From Pedobacter mendelii (GTDB lineage Bacteria; Bacteroidota; Bacteroidia; Sphingobacteriales; Sphingobacteriaceae): DNA of 64,000 bases. Position numbers and translations under genes: made by a program. Of this stretch, positions 26,659-35,216 are shown piece by piece. The stretch's first letter is position 1. Each line of letters starts with the position of its first letter. The notes under the pieces are model-generated. The model searched no databases, was not told where the DNA came from, and was given only the letters and a program-made list of their open reading frames with translations. The stretch spans positions 434,001 to 498,000 of the forward strand of contig NZ_BMDJ01000001.1 in the NCBI RefSeq assembly GCF_014635725.1. Reading direction: 5' to 3'.

Positions 26659-26967
26659 ATGGTACATCCAAGCTTACAAAAATATATGCCTCAAATTATC
26701 ACCTTGTTAAAAAAACATAAGGTAACAAGTGCGTATTTATTTGGCTCAGCAGTTTCTGATAGGTTTAACGAAGAAAGCGATGTTGATTTTTTGGTGAACT
26801 TTCAAGAAAATTTAGACCCACTTGAAAAAGGTGGTTTATTTTGGGATTTACAAGATGCATTGAGAGAACGCTTAGGTAGAGAAGTAGATATCCTATCTGA
26901 GAGAGCACTAAAAAACACATACTTTATTCAAGAAGTTAATGAAACTCGCGTGAAAATTTATGGATAA
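26659..26967 (+). CDS. MntA-like nucleotidyltransferase antitoxin
   Basis: 102 residues from ATG 26659 (MVHPSLQKYMPQ); an in-frame TTG lies two codons earlier. The minimal nucleotidyltransferase signature AYLFGSAVSDRFNEESDVDFLV (GS..R..SDxD) is at about residues 26-47, and LGREVDILSE supplies the third acidic residue. MntA proteins adenylylate and inactivate a HEPN partner. The partner gene follows with an 8-base overlap, confirming the pair. A TATATTTG box at 26648-26655 sits three bases before the ATG. Confidence 0.85.
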   Translation: MVHPSLQKYMPQIITLLKKHKVTSAYLFGSAVSDRFNEESDVDFLVNFQENLDPLEKGGLFWDLQDALRERLGREVDILSERALKNTYFIQEVNETRVKIYG

Positions 26968-27298
26968 AAGTCATTATAAACTTCTACAAGATATTTCCCT
27001 GGCTATCCATCGGATAGATTTTTTTATTGGGGAGCCTAGAATTTTTAAAAATTTCCTTGAAAACTTGATGATGCAACAGGCAGTTGAGCGCAATCTTGAA
27101 ATTATTGGAGAGGCAGTTAACCAGTTATTAAAGCTTAATACTGATTTAAGCATAACTGATGCCAGGAGAATTGTTGATACACGAAATAAAATAATTCATG
27201 GTTATGATGAAATTGAACCAGAAAATATTTGGAACATCATCATTACCATTATTCCTAGACTAAAAAAAGAGGTTGAAACATTGTTAAATCAAGATTAA
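26960..27298 (+). CDS. HepT-like HEPN ribonuclease toxin (DUF86)
   Basis: 112 residues, all helical. The RX4HXY motif that defines HepT toxins appears as RNKIIHGY (about residues 77-84); Arg and His are the RNase catalytic residues and the Tyr is the residue AMPylated by MntA. NLEIIGEAVNQLL precedes it, as in DUF86. Its start overlaps the antitoxin end by 8 bases, indicating translational coupling. The cassette is inserted between tcdA and the AddA-like gene; the role (phage defence or plasmid-like stability) is inference. Confidence 0.87.
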   Translation: MDKSHYKLLQDISLAIHRIDFFIGEPRIFKNFLENLMMQQAVERNLEIIGEAVNQLLKLNTDLSITDARRIVDTRNKIIHGYDEIEPENIWNIIITIIPRLKKEVETLLNQD

Positions 27299-27402
27299 GA
27301 AATATAAATGCAAGTAAATCTTGATCCGATCCTCTTATCACACCCTTTTAGCAAATTTTTTAATTATAACGTTCACAATAATCGCTTAGCAGAAGATTTA
27401 TT

Positions 27403-30400
27403 ATGCCAAATAAACCCGTAAAAATTCTTCAAGCTTCTGCCGGTTCTGGTAAAACGTTCAGTTTAACGGCACATTACCTTACTTTACTTTTTTCCGGAGA
27501 AAACAAATACCGCGAAATTTTAGCCGTAACCTTTACCAATAAGGCCACTGAAGAAATGAAATCGAGGATTTTGGAAGTTCTTGTAGGTTTAGCGCAAGGA
27601 AATCCATCAGCCAAAATTGATGATTATCGCAAACTGATTTTAGTTGCTTATCCACAATTAACACCTCAAAATCTACAGTTCAAAGCAGATAAAATTTACA
27701 GAAAAATCCTTCACGATTATAGCCGTTTTTCGGTAAGTACAATTGATGGTTTTGTACAAAAAGTAATTCGCGGTTTTGCCTTTGAACTTGGTTTAAATGC
27801 CGATTATAATTTAGAAATGAATTATGATAAGGTTAAAGATGATTTGGTTATCAAACTTGACAATGCTTTAAACGACAATAAACAGCTTTTGCAATGGATT
27901 ATCGATTTGGCCATCGAGCGAATCAGCGATAACAAAAGCTGGAATTATAAAATTGAGTTGTATAACCTCATTGGCGAGATTTTCTCGGAGCGATTCCAGA
28001 TTTTTGAATCAGCGGTTGAAGAATTAGGCCTGGAAAACATTGATGAACTCTTCAAAAAATACATTAACGTTACCAAAGAGGAAATTAAAAATTTTGAGGG
28101 TGAAATAATTCGATTGGCAACTGATGCGCATTCGGCACTTGAGGTTTTAGGCGTAGAAAACGACCAGCTTAAAGGAAAATCAAGAAATCCGCTAACAAAG
28201 TTAATTTTAGTAGCACGCGGCGATTTCTCGAAAATAGAATCAACATTTAATCTTATCGACGAGCCCGAAGAGTGGTTTCAAAAAAACGCCGGCATACCTG
28301 AAGCGTACGACACGGTAAACCCAATCTTGCAAAAGATAAAAACACATTATTTTATGCATTTGCCAAACTATCAATTGGCCATCGCTTTCAATAAAAATCT
28401 GTATTATTTGAGGTTAATGCAAGAAATTGCTGTGTTGTTGAAAGAATATCGGGCAGAAAATGATAATCTTTTAATCAGCGATGCGCAAAAATTAATTTCA
28501 GGAATTACAGAAGATGCAGGAGATAATCCATCTTTTATCTGGGAGAAAGTAGGGAACCGGTATCGCAACTTTTTGTTTGATGAATTTCAGGATACATCTA
28601 CCAGTCAGTGGGGAAGTTTTAAATCGCTTTTAACCAATGCCATTGCTACGCCAAGCATAGATTTAACCGACCACCTAATTGTTGGCGATACCAAGCAATC
28701 CATTTATCGTTGGCGAAATGGTGATTGGAACATTTTGCATAAACATGCTAAAACAGATGTTGGCGCACACAATGTTATCGAAGAAAGTTTAGAAGAAAAT
28801 TATCGAAGTGCTGAAAACATCATCACTTTTAATAATTTCCTGTATCGTTCTATTCCATTAACCCTCCAAAATGAGCTGAACCAAAATTTGGAAAGCAAGC
28901 CAGAAAGTATTTCATCCTGGTGGAACGCTCAAAATTACAGCTCAATTATTACTGATATTTATGCAGGTTCTACACAGAATTTTGCTTCCAATACTTTAAA
29001 AGGTGGAACAATTAAAATCAAAAAATTTAGCAAAGAACATGCGCCAAACGAAGCACGTTTCAGCGAAACGATTTTTAGAGATATTGCTTTAGACGATGTT
29101 ATCAAAGAAATTCTCTATTTAAAAGATGAGCAAAAATATGCCTTGAAAGATATTGCAATTTTGGTTAGATCGAATAGTGAGGCCATGCTCACTGTTCAGA
29201 AACTGATGGAGCAAAAACTGCCAGTGCTGTCTGGAGATGCATTGTTGATTTCGAATAATTCGTCTATTAAACTCATTATTAATACGCTAAAAGTATTAAT
29301 TGGTTTAGATGCGCAAACAGCATTATACAAGGCAAATTGTATTGCGCTTTTTCAATCTTTGCATGAAAAAGAACCAAATCCAAACCATTACATTAATCTC
29401 AATAAAGTTTCTTTAAGCACACTCAGCAATATACTTCCTAAATCGCTTTGCGAAAACTGGCAATCGTGGCTACAACTTCCTCTACCAGAGTTAGTTGAAA
29501 TTTTGATTGAAGCTTACGATTTGAAAAACCTAACACAACATCTTCCTTATTTATTAGCATTTAGAGATTTAACAGCAAACGCAGGTAGGTTAGGTGAAAA
29601 AGGAATAATCTCATTTTTAACCTGGTGGGATGAAGATGGCATAAAAAAGTCGCTTCCATCACCTGAGGGTGCAGATGCCATTCAGATTATTACGATTCAC
29701 AAATCTAAAGGATTGGCTTTCAGGGCAGTTTTTGTTCCTTTCTGCAATTGGGAAGTAAAAGGCAAGCCCAATTCAACTTTCTGGGTTTCATCAGAAGATA
29801 CAGTTTATAAGGAGCTTCGCGGAATTCCGTTGAAATACAATAAAGACTTAGCCGATTCTTCCATCGCAAAAGCATATTACGAAGAATTGCTTTACAATAA
29901 TATGGATGCTTTAAACATGCTTTATGTTGCTACAACACGCTCAAAAGATTATCTATATATTGCTACAATGGGCAAAGCCGAAGCAAAAGGAAACAAAGAA
30001 GTTAACTTATCTAACATTGGCGATGTTATCAACCTCACTTTCGATAATGAATTTGATGAGAATGGTATTTATGAAATCGTTGATTATGTGACTGTAGAAA
30101 ACAAAATCACCAATGCTAATTTTATTACTTTAAACAGTTATCCAACTACTACTCGTTTATCTGAACTTTATATTCCATCAGAAGAAAAACATTTAAAGCA
30201 TTTGGTAAACATAGAAAAATCAGGGAGAAAGGGTTCCTTACTTCATGATATTTTGGCTAGTGCAAGTACCGAAAAAGGTGTTTTTGATTACACCACTAAT
30301 CTTGTTTTACAAGGAAATATTAAAGAAGAAGAGAAGCAAAAGTTGATTGATTCTGCCTTGGAAGTATTTAACCACCCAGAGCTTAAGGAAATTTTAAATA

Positions 30401-30642
30401 AAGCAACCGAAAGCATCACCGAAAAAAACATTATTGATGCCAATGGAAAGCTTCACCGCCCGGATAGGGTTTTAATTAATGCCGATGAAGTTATTATTCT
30501 GGATTATAAATTTACTTTGGAAGAGAGCAATAAACACATCGAACAAGTAGATAAATATAGAAATCTACTGGCCGAGATGGGGTTTAAAAACATAAAAACC
30601 TATTTATTTTATGCAGTAAAAGGCAAATTGAAATTGGTATAA
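27403..30642 (+). CDS. UvrD-type helicase-nuclease, AddA-like
   Basis: 1079 residues. The Walker A motif is ILQASAGSGKTFSLT (residues 8-22). Other superfamily 1 motifs are ILAVTFTNKATEEMKSR (Ia), FDEFQDTSTSQW (II, about residue 398), VGDTKQSIYRWR (III), EENYRS (IV), and IQIITIHKSKGLAF (V) with YVATTRSKDYLYI (VI). The C-terminus has a PD-(D/E)xK nuclease core (RPDRVLIN...VIILDYKF). It processes double-strand breaks for recombination with the next gene (start two bases after this stop). A helicase/nuclease pair of this kind also degrades phage DNA, so it fits with the flanking toxin cassettes, though it is a core repair function. Confidence 0.9.
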   Translation: MPNKPVKILQASAGSGKTFSLTAHYLTLLFSGENKYREILAVTFTNKATEEMKSRILEVLVGLAQGNPSAKIDDYRKLILVAYPQLTPQNLQFKADKIYRKILHDYSRFSVSTIDGFVQKVIRGFAFELGLNADYNLEMNYDKVKDDLVIKLDNALNDNKQLLQWIIDLAIERISDNKSWNYKIELYNLIGEIFSERFQIFESAVEELGLENIDELFKKYINVTKEEIKNFEGEIIRLATDAHSALEVLGVENDQLKGKSRNPLTKLILVARGDFSKIESTFNLIDEPEEWFQKNAGIPEAYDTVNPILQKIKTHYFMHLPNYQLAIAFNKNLYYLRLMQEIAVLLKEYRAENDNLLISDAQKLISGITEDAGDNPSFIWEKVGNRYRNFLFDEFQDTSTSQWGSFKSLLTNAIATPSIDLTDHLIVGDTKQSIYRWRNGDWNILHKHAKTDVGAHNVIEESLEENYRSAENIITFNNFLYRSIPLTLQNELNQNLESKPESISSWWNAQNYSSIITDIYAGSTQNFASNTLKGGTIKIKKFSKEHAPNEARFSETIFRDIALDDVIKEILYLKDEQKYALKDIAILVRSNSEAMLTVQKLMEQKLPVLSGDALLISNNSSIKLIINTLKVLIGLDAQTALYKANCIALFQSLHEKEPNPNHYINLNKVSLSTLSNILPKSLCENWQSWLQLPLPELVEILIEAYDLKNLTQHLPYLLAFRDLTANAGRLGEKGIISFLTWWDEDGIKKSLPSPEGADAIQIITIHKSKGLAFRAVFVPFCNWEVKGKPNSTFWVSSEDTVYKELRGIPLKYNKDLADSSIAKAYYEELLYNNMDALNMLYVATTRSKDYLYIATMGKAEAKGNKEVNLSNIGDVINLTFDNEFDENGIYEIVDYVTVENKITNANFITLNSYPTTTRLSELYIPSEEKHLKHLVNIEKSGRKGSLLHDILASASTEKGVFDYTTNLVLQGNIKEEEKQKLIDSALEVFNHPELKEILNKATESITEKNIIDANGKLHRPDRVLINADEVIILDYKFTLEESNKHIEQVDKYRNLLAEMGFKNIKTYLFYAVKGKLKLV

Positions 30643-30643
30643 C

Positions 30644-33520
30644 ATGAAGACTCAAATGAAACCATTTTTACAAGAAGTTGCCGAAGATTTAGTCGCCAGG
30701 TTTGGAAATCAACTGGAAAATTGTGCTATTGTTTTCAATAACAAAAGGCCAGCTGCTTATTTGCAAAAGCATTTTGCAGATATCATTGGTAAACCTTTTT
30801 TCAGTCCCTCGTTTTTTACCATACAGGAGTTTTTTGCCTGCTCAACAAGTTATAAAATTGCCGATTTCTATTTGCAGTTTTTTACACTTTACAAAATATA
30901 CAATCAACTACTGGCAGAAGAAAAACTGGAAACGATTTCCAGCCATAAATTTTTTCCTTTAGCGAAGATTATTTTAAGCGATTTTAACCAAATTGATGCT
31001 GATTTAGTCGATGCAGAAAAGCTATATCGCGATTTGGAAGACATTTCTGTCATCAATAAAGAGTTTGATTATTTAAGTCCTGAGCAATACCAATTTCTTG
31101 CTCAATTCTGGACTTCCTATTCTGAAGGAAAACATAAAAAACAGCAGGAACTATTTATAAAAATGTGGCGCAGAATGCCAAAGCTGTATCAAAAATTTCA
31201 TGAGAAGCTGAAAGACCAAGGTTATTTAACTAACGGTTCGGTTTATCGCCATTTGGCCGATGACATCACAAATCATCAGGAATTCATCTCCAATTTTGAT
31301 AAAGGAAAAATCATTTTTGTTGGTTTCAATGCATTAAGCCGTGCCGAAGCTAAAATATTTACCCAGCTACAGGAAGCTGATAAAGGACTATTTTACTTTG
31401 ATGCAGACAGCTATTATTTAGATGATAATCAACAGGAAGCCGGTTTATTCTTAAGGAAAAACTTACATCTTATTGGATTAAAAAATGAGTTTTCTGGCAA
31501 GGAAAGTTTAATGAAAACCGCTGAACATAACGTAAATGTTTTCAAAGTTCAAGGGCAATCTGCACAGGCAAAAATCCTTAACACAATTTTAGAAGAAGAT
31601 TATAAGAACTCAGAAAGTGTTGGTAAAACTGTTGTGGTTTTGGCAGATGAAAGTCTGCTCATCCCAACTTTGCAAACCATCCCTACAATTTATAATGGTT
31701 CGGCAATTGACCTGAATGTTACGATGGGTTTTGCTTTATCTACTTCGAGTATTTTTGGTTTGGTAGACTTATGGCTAACAAGTCAGTTAGAGACATTACA
31801 AGCCGATAAAGTCACTTATAAAAATGTTGAGGCATTTTTAACGCATCCCTTAACGGGTTTAACGCAAAAGATGCGAGATAAAATTTTAACGGCTTTATTA
31901 GAAGAAAATCAAGTTGAAGTTGACCATAAACGTCTTTTAAGACAAAGTGGTTTATTTGAAGTTTTTTATAAAAAAATTGAAGACCCACAATTTGTAGTTA
32001 CCAATTTACTGGAGGTTTTAGATTTCGTTTTAACCAGATTATCAAATGCGAAAACACTGAAGAAAATTGATGCAGAATTATTTGTTAAAACCATTCAGGA
32101 GTTAAACCGACTACACGATACATTTAGCAATCACATTGGCAAAGAGGAAATTCCTTTCGTAATTTATTTGGTTCAAAAATCGTTACAGGCTATTGCTGTT
32201 CCACTTTCTGGCGACCCATTAAATGGAATTCAGGTAATGGGCTTATTAGAAACCAGAAATCTAAACTTTGATAAAGTAATAATTTTAGGTTTTAATGAGG
32301 GAATTATTCCAAAATCATCCATCGGCAATAGTTTTATTCCTGATTCTATCCGAAGAGTTTATGGTTTGCCCGTATTGGAAAATTTGGATGCCATTTCTTC
32401 TTATATGGTTTACCGGTTAATCCAAAGAGCAAAGAACATCAACTTTATTTACAACAGCTTAACTGATGAATCTACATCAGGCGAAGCCAGCAGAATTTTA
32501 AAGCAACTGGAATACGAAAGTGGTTTTAACTTCATGTATCATGAACTTAACCTTGAGGTAAAAACAGAGCAATTTAAAGAAGTTAAAATCGAAAAAACAA
32601 GCAATGCGTTTATTAAGGAAACGCTACAGAAGTACCTCGATAAAAAGAAAATTCTTTCTCCATCGGCTTTAACACAATATATTTCCAATCCGATAGATTT
32701 TTTCTTCAACTATATTGCTGAAATTAAGGAACCCAAAGAGATCAGTGCCGTTGTTGAGGCCAATGAAATTGGTTCTATTTTACATAAAGTGATGGAGTAT
32801 TTTTATGCGGATTTAAGAAAAGCTGAAATCACAGAAGAGCGAATTAAGGAGCAAAGAAAAAGTATTCCTAAATTGATTCAGAAAGCATTTAATGCTGTGA
32901 TGTTTAAACATCCCGATTTGGTAATGGAATATAAGGGTATGCAAAAGGTAATCTTAGCCATTGTTGATGCTTACGTAAACATTATTCTAAACCAGGATAT
33001 TTCACAAACGCCTTTTACTATCATTAGCCTGGAACAAAAAATTGAGGCTGAAATTAGTTTTCCATTAAACGGTAAAGAAGAAAGTATCAAAATTTTCGGT
33101 TATATCGACAGGGTTGATGTTAAAGATGGCATTACCAAAATCATCGATTATAAAACAGGAAGCGACAAATTAGCTTTTAAAGACATTGATGAGCTTTTTA
33201 ATTCTGATGGAAAACACATTAACAAAGCACTAATTCAAACGCTATTATACACTTATGCTTATGAACAATTTGCCAGCAAAACTTGTGTAGAGCCCAATTT
33301 GTATATTGTTAAAACCATGAACGACCCAACTTATGGCGGTGTTTGGTTTAAATCTAACCGGCAGGTTTTGCGTGGCGATTTTCTTGAAGAAATTAAACCT
33401 TTGTTTTTAGCAAAGCTTAAAGAAAAACTTACTGAACTTTTTGGTGCACCATATTTTAAGGCTAGCGAGGTTCAGGATAATTATAAGTATTCGATTTATA
33501 AAACGCTGTTTGGAAAGTAG
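30644..33520 (+). CDS. PD-(D/E)XK nuclease, AddB-like partner
   Basis: 958 residues. It begins 2 bp after the AddA-like gene, so the two are one operon. The N-terminal helicase-like half is inactive: CAIVFNNKRPAAYLQ stands where Walker A would be. NFDKVIILGFNEGIIPKSS and IRRVYGLPVLE are typical AddB segments. The C-terminal nuclease has LHKVMEYFY, GYIDRVDVKDGITKIIDYKTGS (catalytic Asp and DYK). The Fe-S cluster cysteine expected in LSPSALTQYISNPIDFFF is absent (Asn-Pro instead of Cys-Pro), so the cluster is probably missing. Cytosolic; double-strand-break end processing. Confidence 0.85.
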   Translation: MKTQMKPFLQEVAEDLVARFGNQLENCAIVFNNKRPAAYLQKHFADIIGKPFFSPSFFTIQEFFACSTSYKIADFYLQFFTLYKIYNQLLAEEKLETISSHKFFPLAKIILSDFNQIDADLVDAEKLYRDLEDISVINKEFDYLSPEQYQFLAQFWTSYSEGKHKKQQELFIKMWRRMPKLYQKFHEKLKDQGYLTNGSVYRHLADDITNHQEFISNFDKGKIIFVGFNALSRAEAKIFTQLQEADKGLFYFDADSYYLDDNQQEAGLFLRKNLHLIGLKNEFSGKESLMKTAEHNVNVFKVQGQSAQAKILNTILEEDYKNSESVGKTVVVLADESLLIPTLQTIPTIYNGSAIDLNVTMGFALSTSSIFGLVDLWLTSQLETLQADKVTYKNVEAFLTHPLTGLTQKMRDKILTALLEENQVEVDHKRLLRQSGLFEVFYKKIEDPQFVVTNLLEVLDFVLTRLSNAKTLKKIDAELFVKTIQELNRLHDTFSNHIGKEEIPFVIYLVQKSLQAIAVPLSGDPLNGIQVMGLLETRNLNFDKVIILGFNEGIIPKSSIGNSFIPDSIRRVYGLPVLENLDAISSYMVYRLIQRAKNINFIYNSLTDESTSGEASRILKQLEYESGFNFMYHELNLEVKTEQFKEVKIEKTSNAFIKETLQKYLDKKKILSPSALTQYISNPIDFFFNYIAEIKEPKEISAVVEANEIGSILHKVMEYFYADLRKAEITEERIKEQRKSIPKLIQKAFNAVMFKHPDLVMEYKGMQKVILAIVDAYVNIILNQDISQTPFTIISLEQKIEAEISFPLNGKEESIKIFGYIDRVDVKDGITKIIDYKTGSDKLAFKDIDELFNSDGKHINKALIQTLLYTYAYEQFASKTCVEPNLYIVKTMNDPTYGGVWFKSNRQVLRGDFLEEIKPLFLAKLKEKLTELFGAPYFKASEVQDNYKYSIYKTLFGK

Positions 33521-33524
33521 GTTT

Positions 33525-33730
33525 TTAACCGCAAAGTTAGAGAAGAAAAATCGCTAAGAACGCTAGGCTTTGATTTCTATATAACCACAGAGAAAAAAAA
33601 GAAAAGTACAGAGGGCATAGAGTATAGGCTAAAGTATTCAATCTCTTTCTTCTCGGTGAAAACCTCTGTGTCCTCTGTGGTAATAAAACTTTAAATCCTT
33701 TGCGAAAAACTTTGTGTGCTTTGCGGTTAA
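33525..33730. repeat. large nested inverted repeat (CCGCAAAG / ACCACAGAG words)
   Basis: Outer arms TTAACCGCAAAG (33525-33536) and CTTTGCGGTTAA (33719-33730) are perfect 12-base complements. Inner arms ACCACAGAG (33584-33592) and CTCTGTGGT (33673-33681) pair as well, and CTCTGTGTCC recurs between them. The whole spacer between addB and the GNAT gene can fold into one long imperfect hairpin. No open frame. Related words occur at 23960-24045. Confidence 0.75.
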
Positions 33731-33745
33731 TCTTTAAATTTAAAA

Positions 33746-34303
33746 ATGCTAATCCTCAATTTCAATAAATTCCCAGTTCTAGAAACCGAACGCTTAATTC
33801 TACGAGAACATGCTCTTTCGGATGCTGAAAATATATTTAAAATGCGCACAAATGAAGCAGTAATGAAATATATCGACCGCGAAAGACCAAAAGATTTGGA
33901 AGATGTTAAAACATTCATTACTACATTTAACGAAGGATTCGAAAATGGCGACAATCTAGCCTGGGTAATTGCACTAAAAGAAAACCCAAGTCAAATGATT
34001 GGCTCTGTTGGCTATTGGCGAACTGATTACCCCAACCACAGGGCAGAAATTGGCTACATGCTACATCCAGATTATTGGAGAAAAGGTATTATATCCGAAG
34101 CTTTAAAAAGAACAATCGATTTTGGTTTTAACGATATGAATCTCCATACCATTAAAGCAAATATTAATGTCGAAAATGATGCATCGCGACAAATCCTAAT
34201 CAAACATGGTTTTGTAAAAGAAGCACATTTTAAACAGGATTATTATTTCAGAGGAAAGTTTTTAGATAGTGAAATTTACGGATTGTTAAATCCGAAGCAT
34301 TAA
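33746..34303 (+). CDS. GNAT family N-acetyltransferase (RimJ/RimL type)
   Basis: 185 residues. It opens LETERLILREHALSDAENIF, the standard start of the Acetyltransf_3 family, followed by IALKENPSQMIGSVGYW and the acetyl-CoA loop region YMLHPDYWRKGIISEALKR (R/Q-x-x-G-x-G/A equivalent RKGIIS). INVENDASRQILIKHGF and YFRGKFLDSEIYGLL complete the fold. Transfers acetyl from CoA to an amine; protein N-termini or small molecules are possible and the acceptor is unknown. Monocistronic, after the large inverted repeat. Confidence 0.87.
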   Translation: MLILNFNKFPVLETERLILREHALSDAENIFKMRTNEAVMKYIDRERPKDLEDVKTFITTFNEGFENGDNLAWVIALKENPSQMIGSVGYWRTDYPNHRAEIGYMLHPDYWRKGIISEALKRTIDFGFNDMNLHTIKANINVENDASRQILIKHGFVKEAHFKQDYYFRGKFLDSEIYGLLNPKH

Positions 34304-34332
34304 ATCAATCCATAAAATATTTATATTTGATT

Positions 34333-34536
34333 ATGTATCGTTTAGACAGAACAGCATTTAAAGCCCAAACTGCAGAAGAAGCTTCAAAATCTCATGCCGA
34401 ATATTATCTTACTTTAACCTGGCAAGAACGTTTGCGAATTGCAAACTATTTAAACAGCATTGCCTACAATTTCCCTGAAGAGAATCCGCCACGAATGGAT
34501 AAAACAAAATTTAGTGTGAGAGCTAGAAATAAATAA
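34333..34536 (+). CDS. small protein paired with nucleotidyltransferase (possible TA partner)
   Basis: 67 residues from ATG 34333 (MYRLDRTAFKAQTAEEA...). It has a helical middle (TWQERLRIANYLNSIAYNF) and a basic end (PRMDKTKFSVRARNK). Its stop overlaps the ATG of the next gene by one base, so the two are translationally coupled. I do not know a function for this family; the fixed pairing of a short basic protein with a nucleotidyltransferase resembles a toxin-antitoxin module. A TATATTTG box ends three bases before the ATG. Confidence 0.7.
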   Translation: MYRLDRTAFKAQTAEEASKSHAEYYLTLTWQERLRIANYLNSIAYNFPEENPPRMDKTKFSVRARNK

Positions 34537-34985
34537 TGGGAAACATTTTTAATGAAGATTTTCGTGATTTTGTCGAGGCTTTGAACAAGGCTGATGTTCG
34601 ATATATTTTAGTTGGAGGCTTCTCAGTAATTCTTCATGGTTACTCAAGAACTACGGGTGATATGGATATTTGGGTGGCAAGAACTTTAGACAACTATGGC
34701 AAAATCAAAAATGCATTTTTAAATTTCGGGATGCCTGTATTTGATATGACTGAGGAAAATTTTCTCACTCATAAAAATTGGGATGTTTTTACTTTTGGCA
34801 TACCACCATCAGCAATTGATTTGATGTTAGCTGTAAAAGGTTTAGATTTTGATGCCAGTTATGATAACGCAATATTATTTGAAGAAGATGGTATCCAAAT
34901 TAAAACTATTCATTTAGACGATTTAAAAAAAGCCAAAAAAGCTGCAGGCCGTCCAAAAGACCTCAACGATCTTGAAAATCTCTAA
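34536..34985 (+). CDS. nucleotidyltransferase-fold protein (AbiEii/DUF6036-like)
   Basis: 149 residues. VRYILVGGFSVILHGYSRTTGDMDIWV (about residues 20-46) is the polymerase-beta-like signature: GG..., HGxxRxTxDxDxxV, with Asp in DMDIW as metal ligands; a further Asp is in SAIDLML. The C-terminal IHLDDLKKAKKAAGRPKDLNDLE is shared with AbiEii-like and DUF6036 proteins. It probably transfers a nucleotide to RNA or protein. Coupled to the 67-residue partner upstream; a 231-base A/T-rich spacer containing the pdhB promoter follows. Confidence 0.75.
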   Translation: MGNIFNEDFRDFVEALNKADVRYILVGGFSVILHGYSRTTGDMDIWVARTLDNYGKIKNAFLNFGMPVFDMTEENFLTHKNWDVFTFGIPPSAIDLMLAVKGLDFDASYDNAILFEEDGIQIKTIHLDDLKKAKKAAGRPKDLNDLENL

Positions 34986-35163
34986 ACCATATCGCAGCAA
35001 TATATTTTGTTAAACCAACAAACCTTAACACAATTACCACCTCATTAACAGATATTCACAATATTATTTTAAATATCTACAAAACTCAACAATGGTTTAA
35101 AGTTTTGGTCGAAAAAACAGCATTAATCAACCATAATTATTACAAAACACACGCTTAATTCCC

Positions 35164-35195
35164 TTTGGTTTCAAAGCGATTAATAATTATATTTG
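35164..35195 (+). promoter_or_regulatory. probable pdhB promoter (Bacteroidota type)
   Basis: TTTG (35164-35167), 20 bases, TATATTTG (35188-35195): both elements fit the TTTG-n19..21-TAnnTTTG consensus. The initiation point would be about 15 bases before the ATG at 35217. Confidence 0.65.
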
Positions 35196-35216
35196 CCACC
35201 GTTATTAAAATTTACA

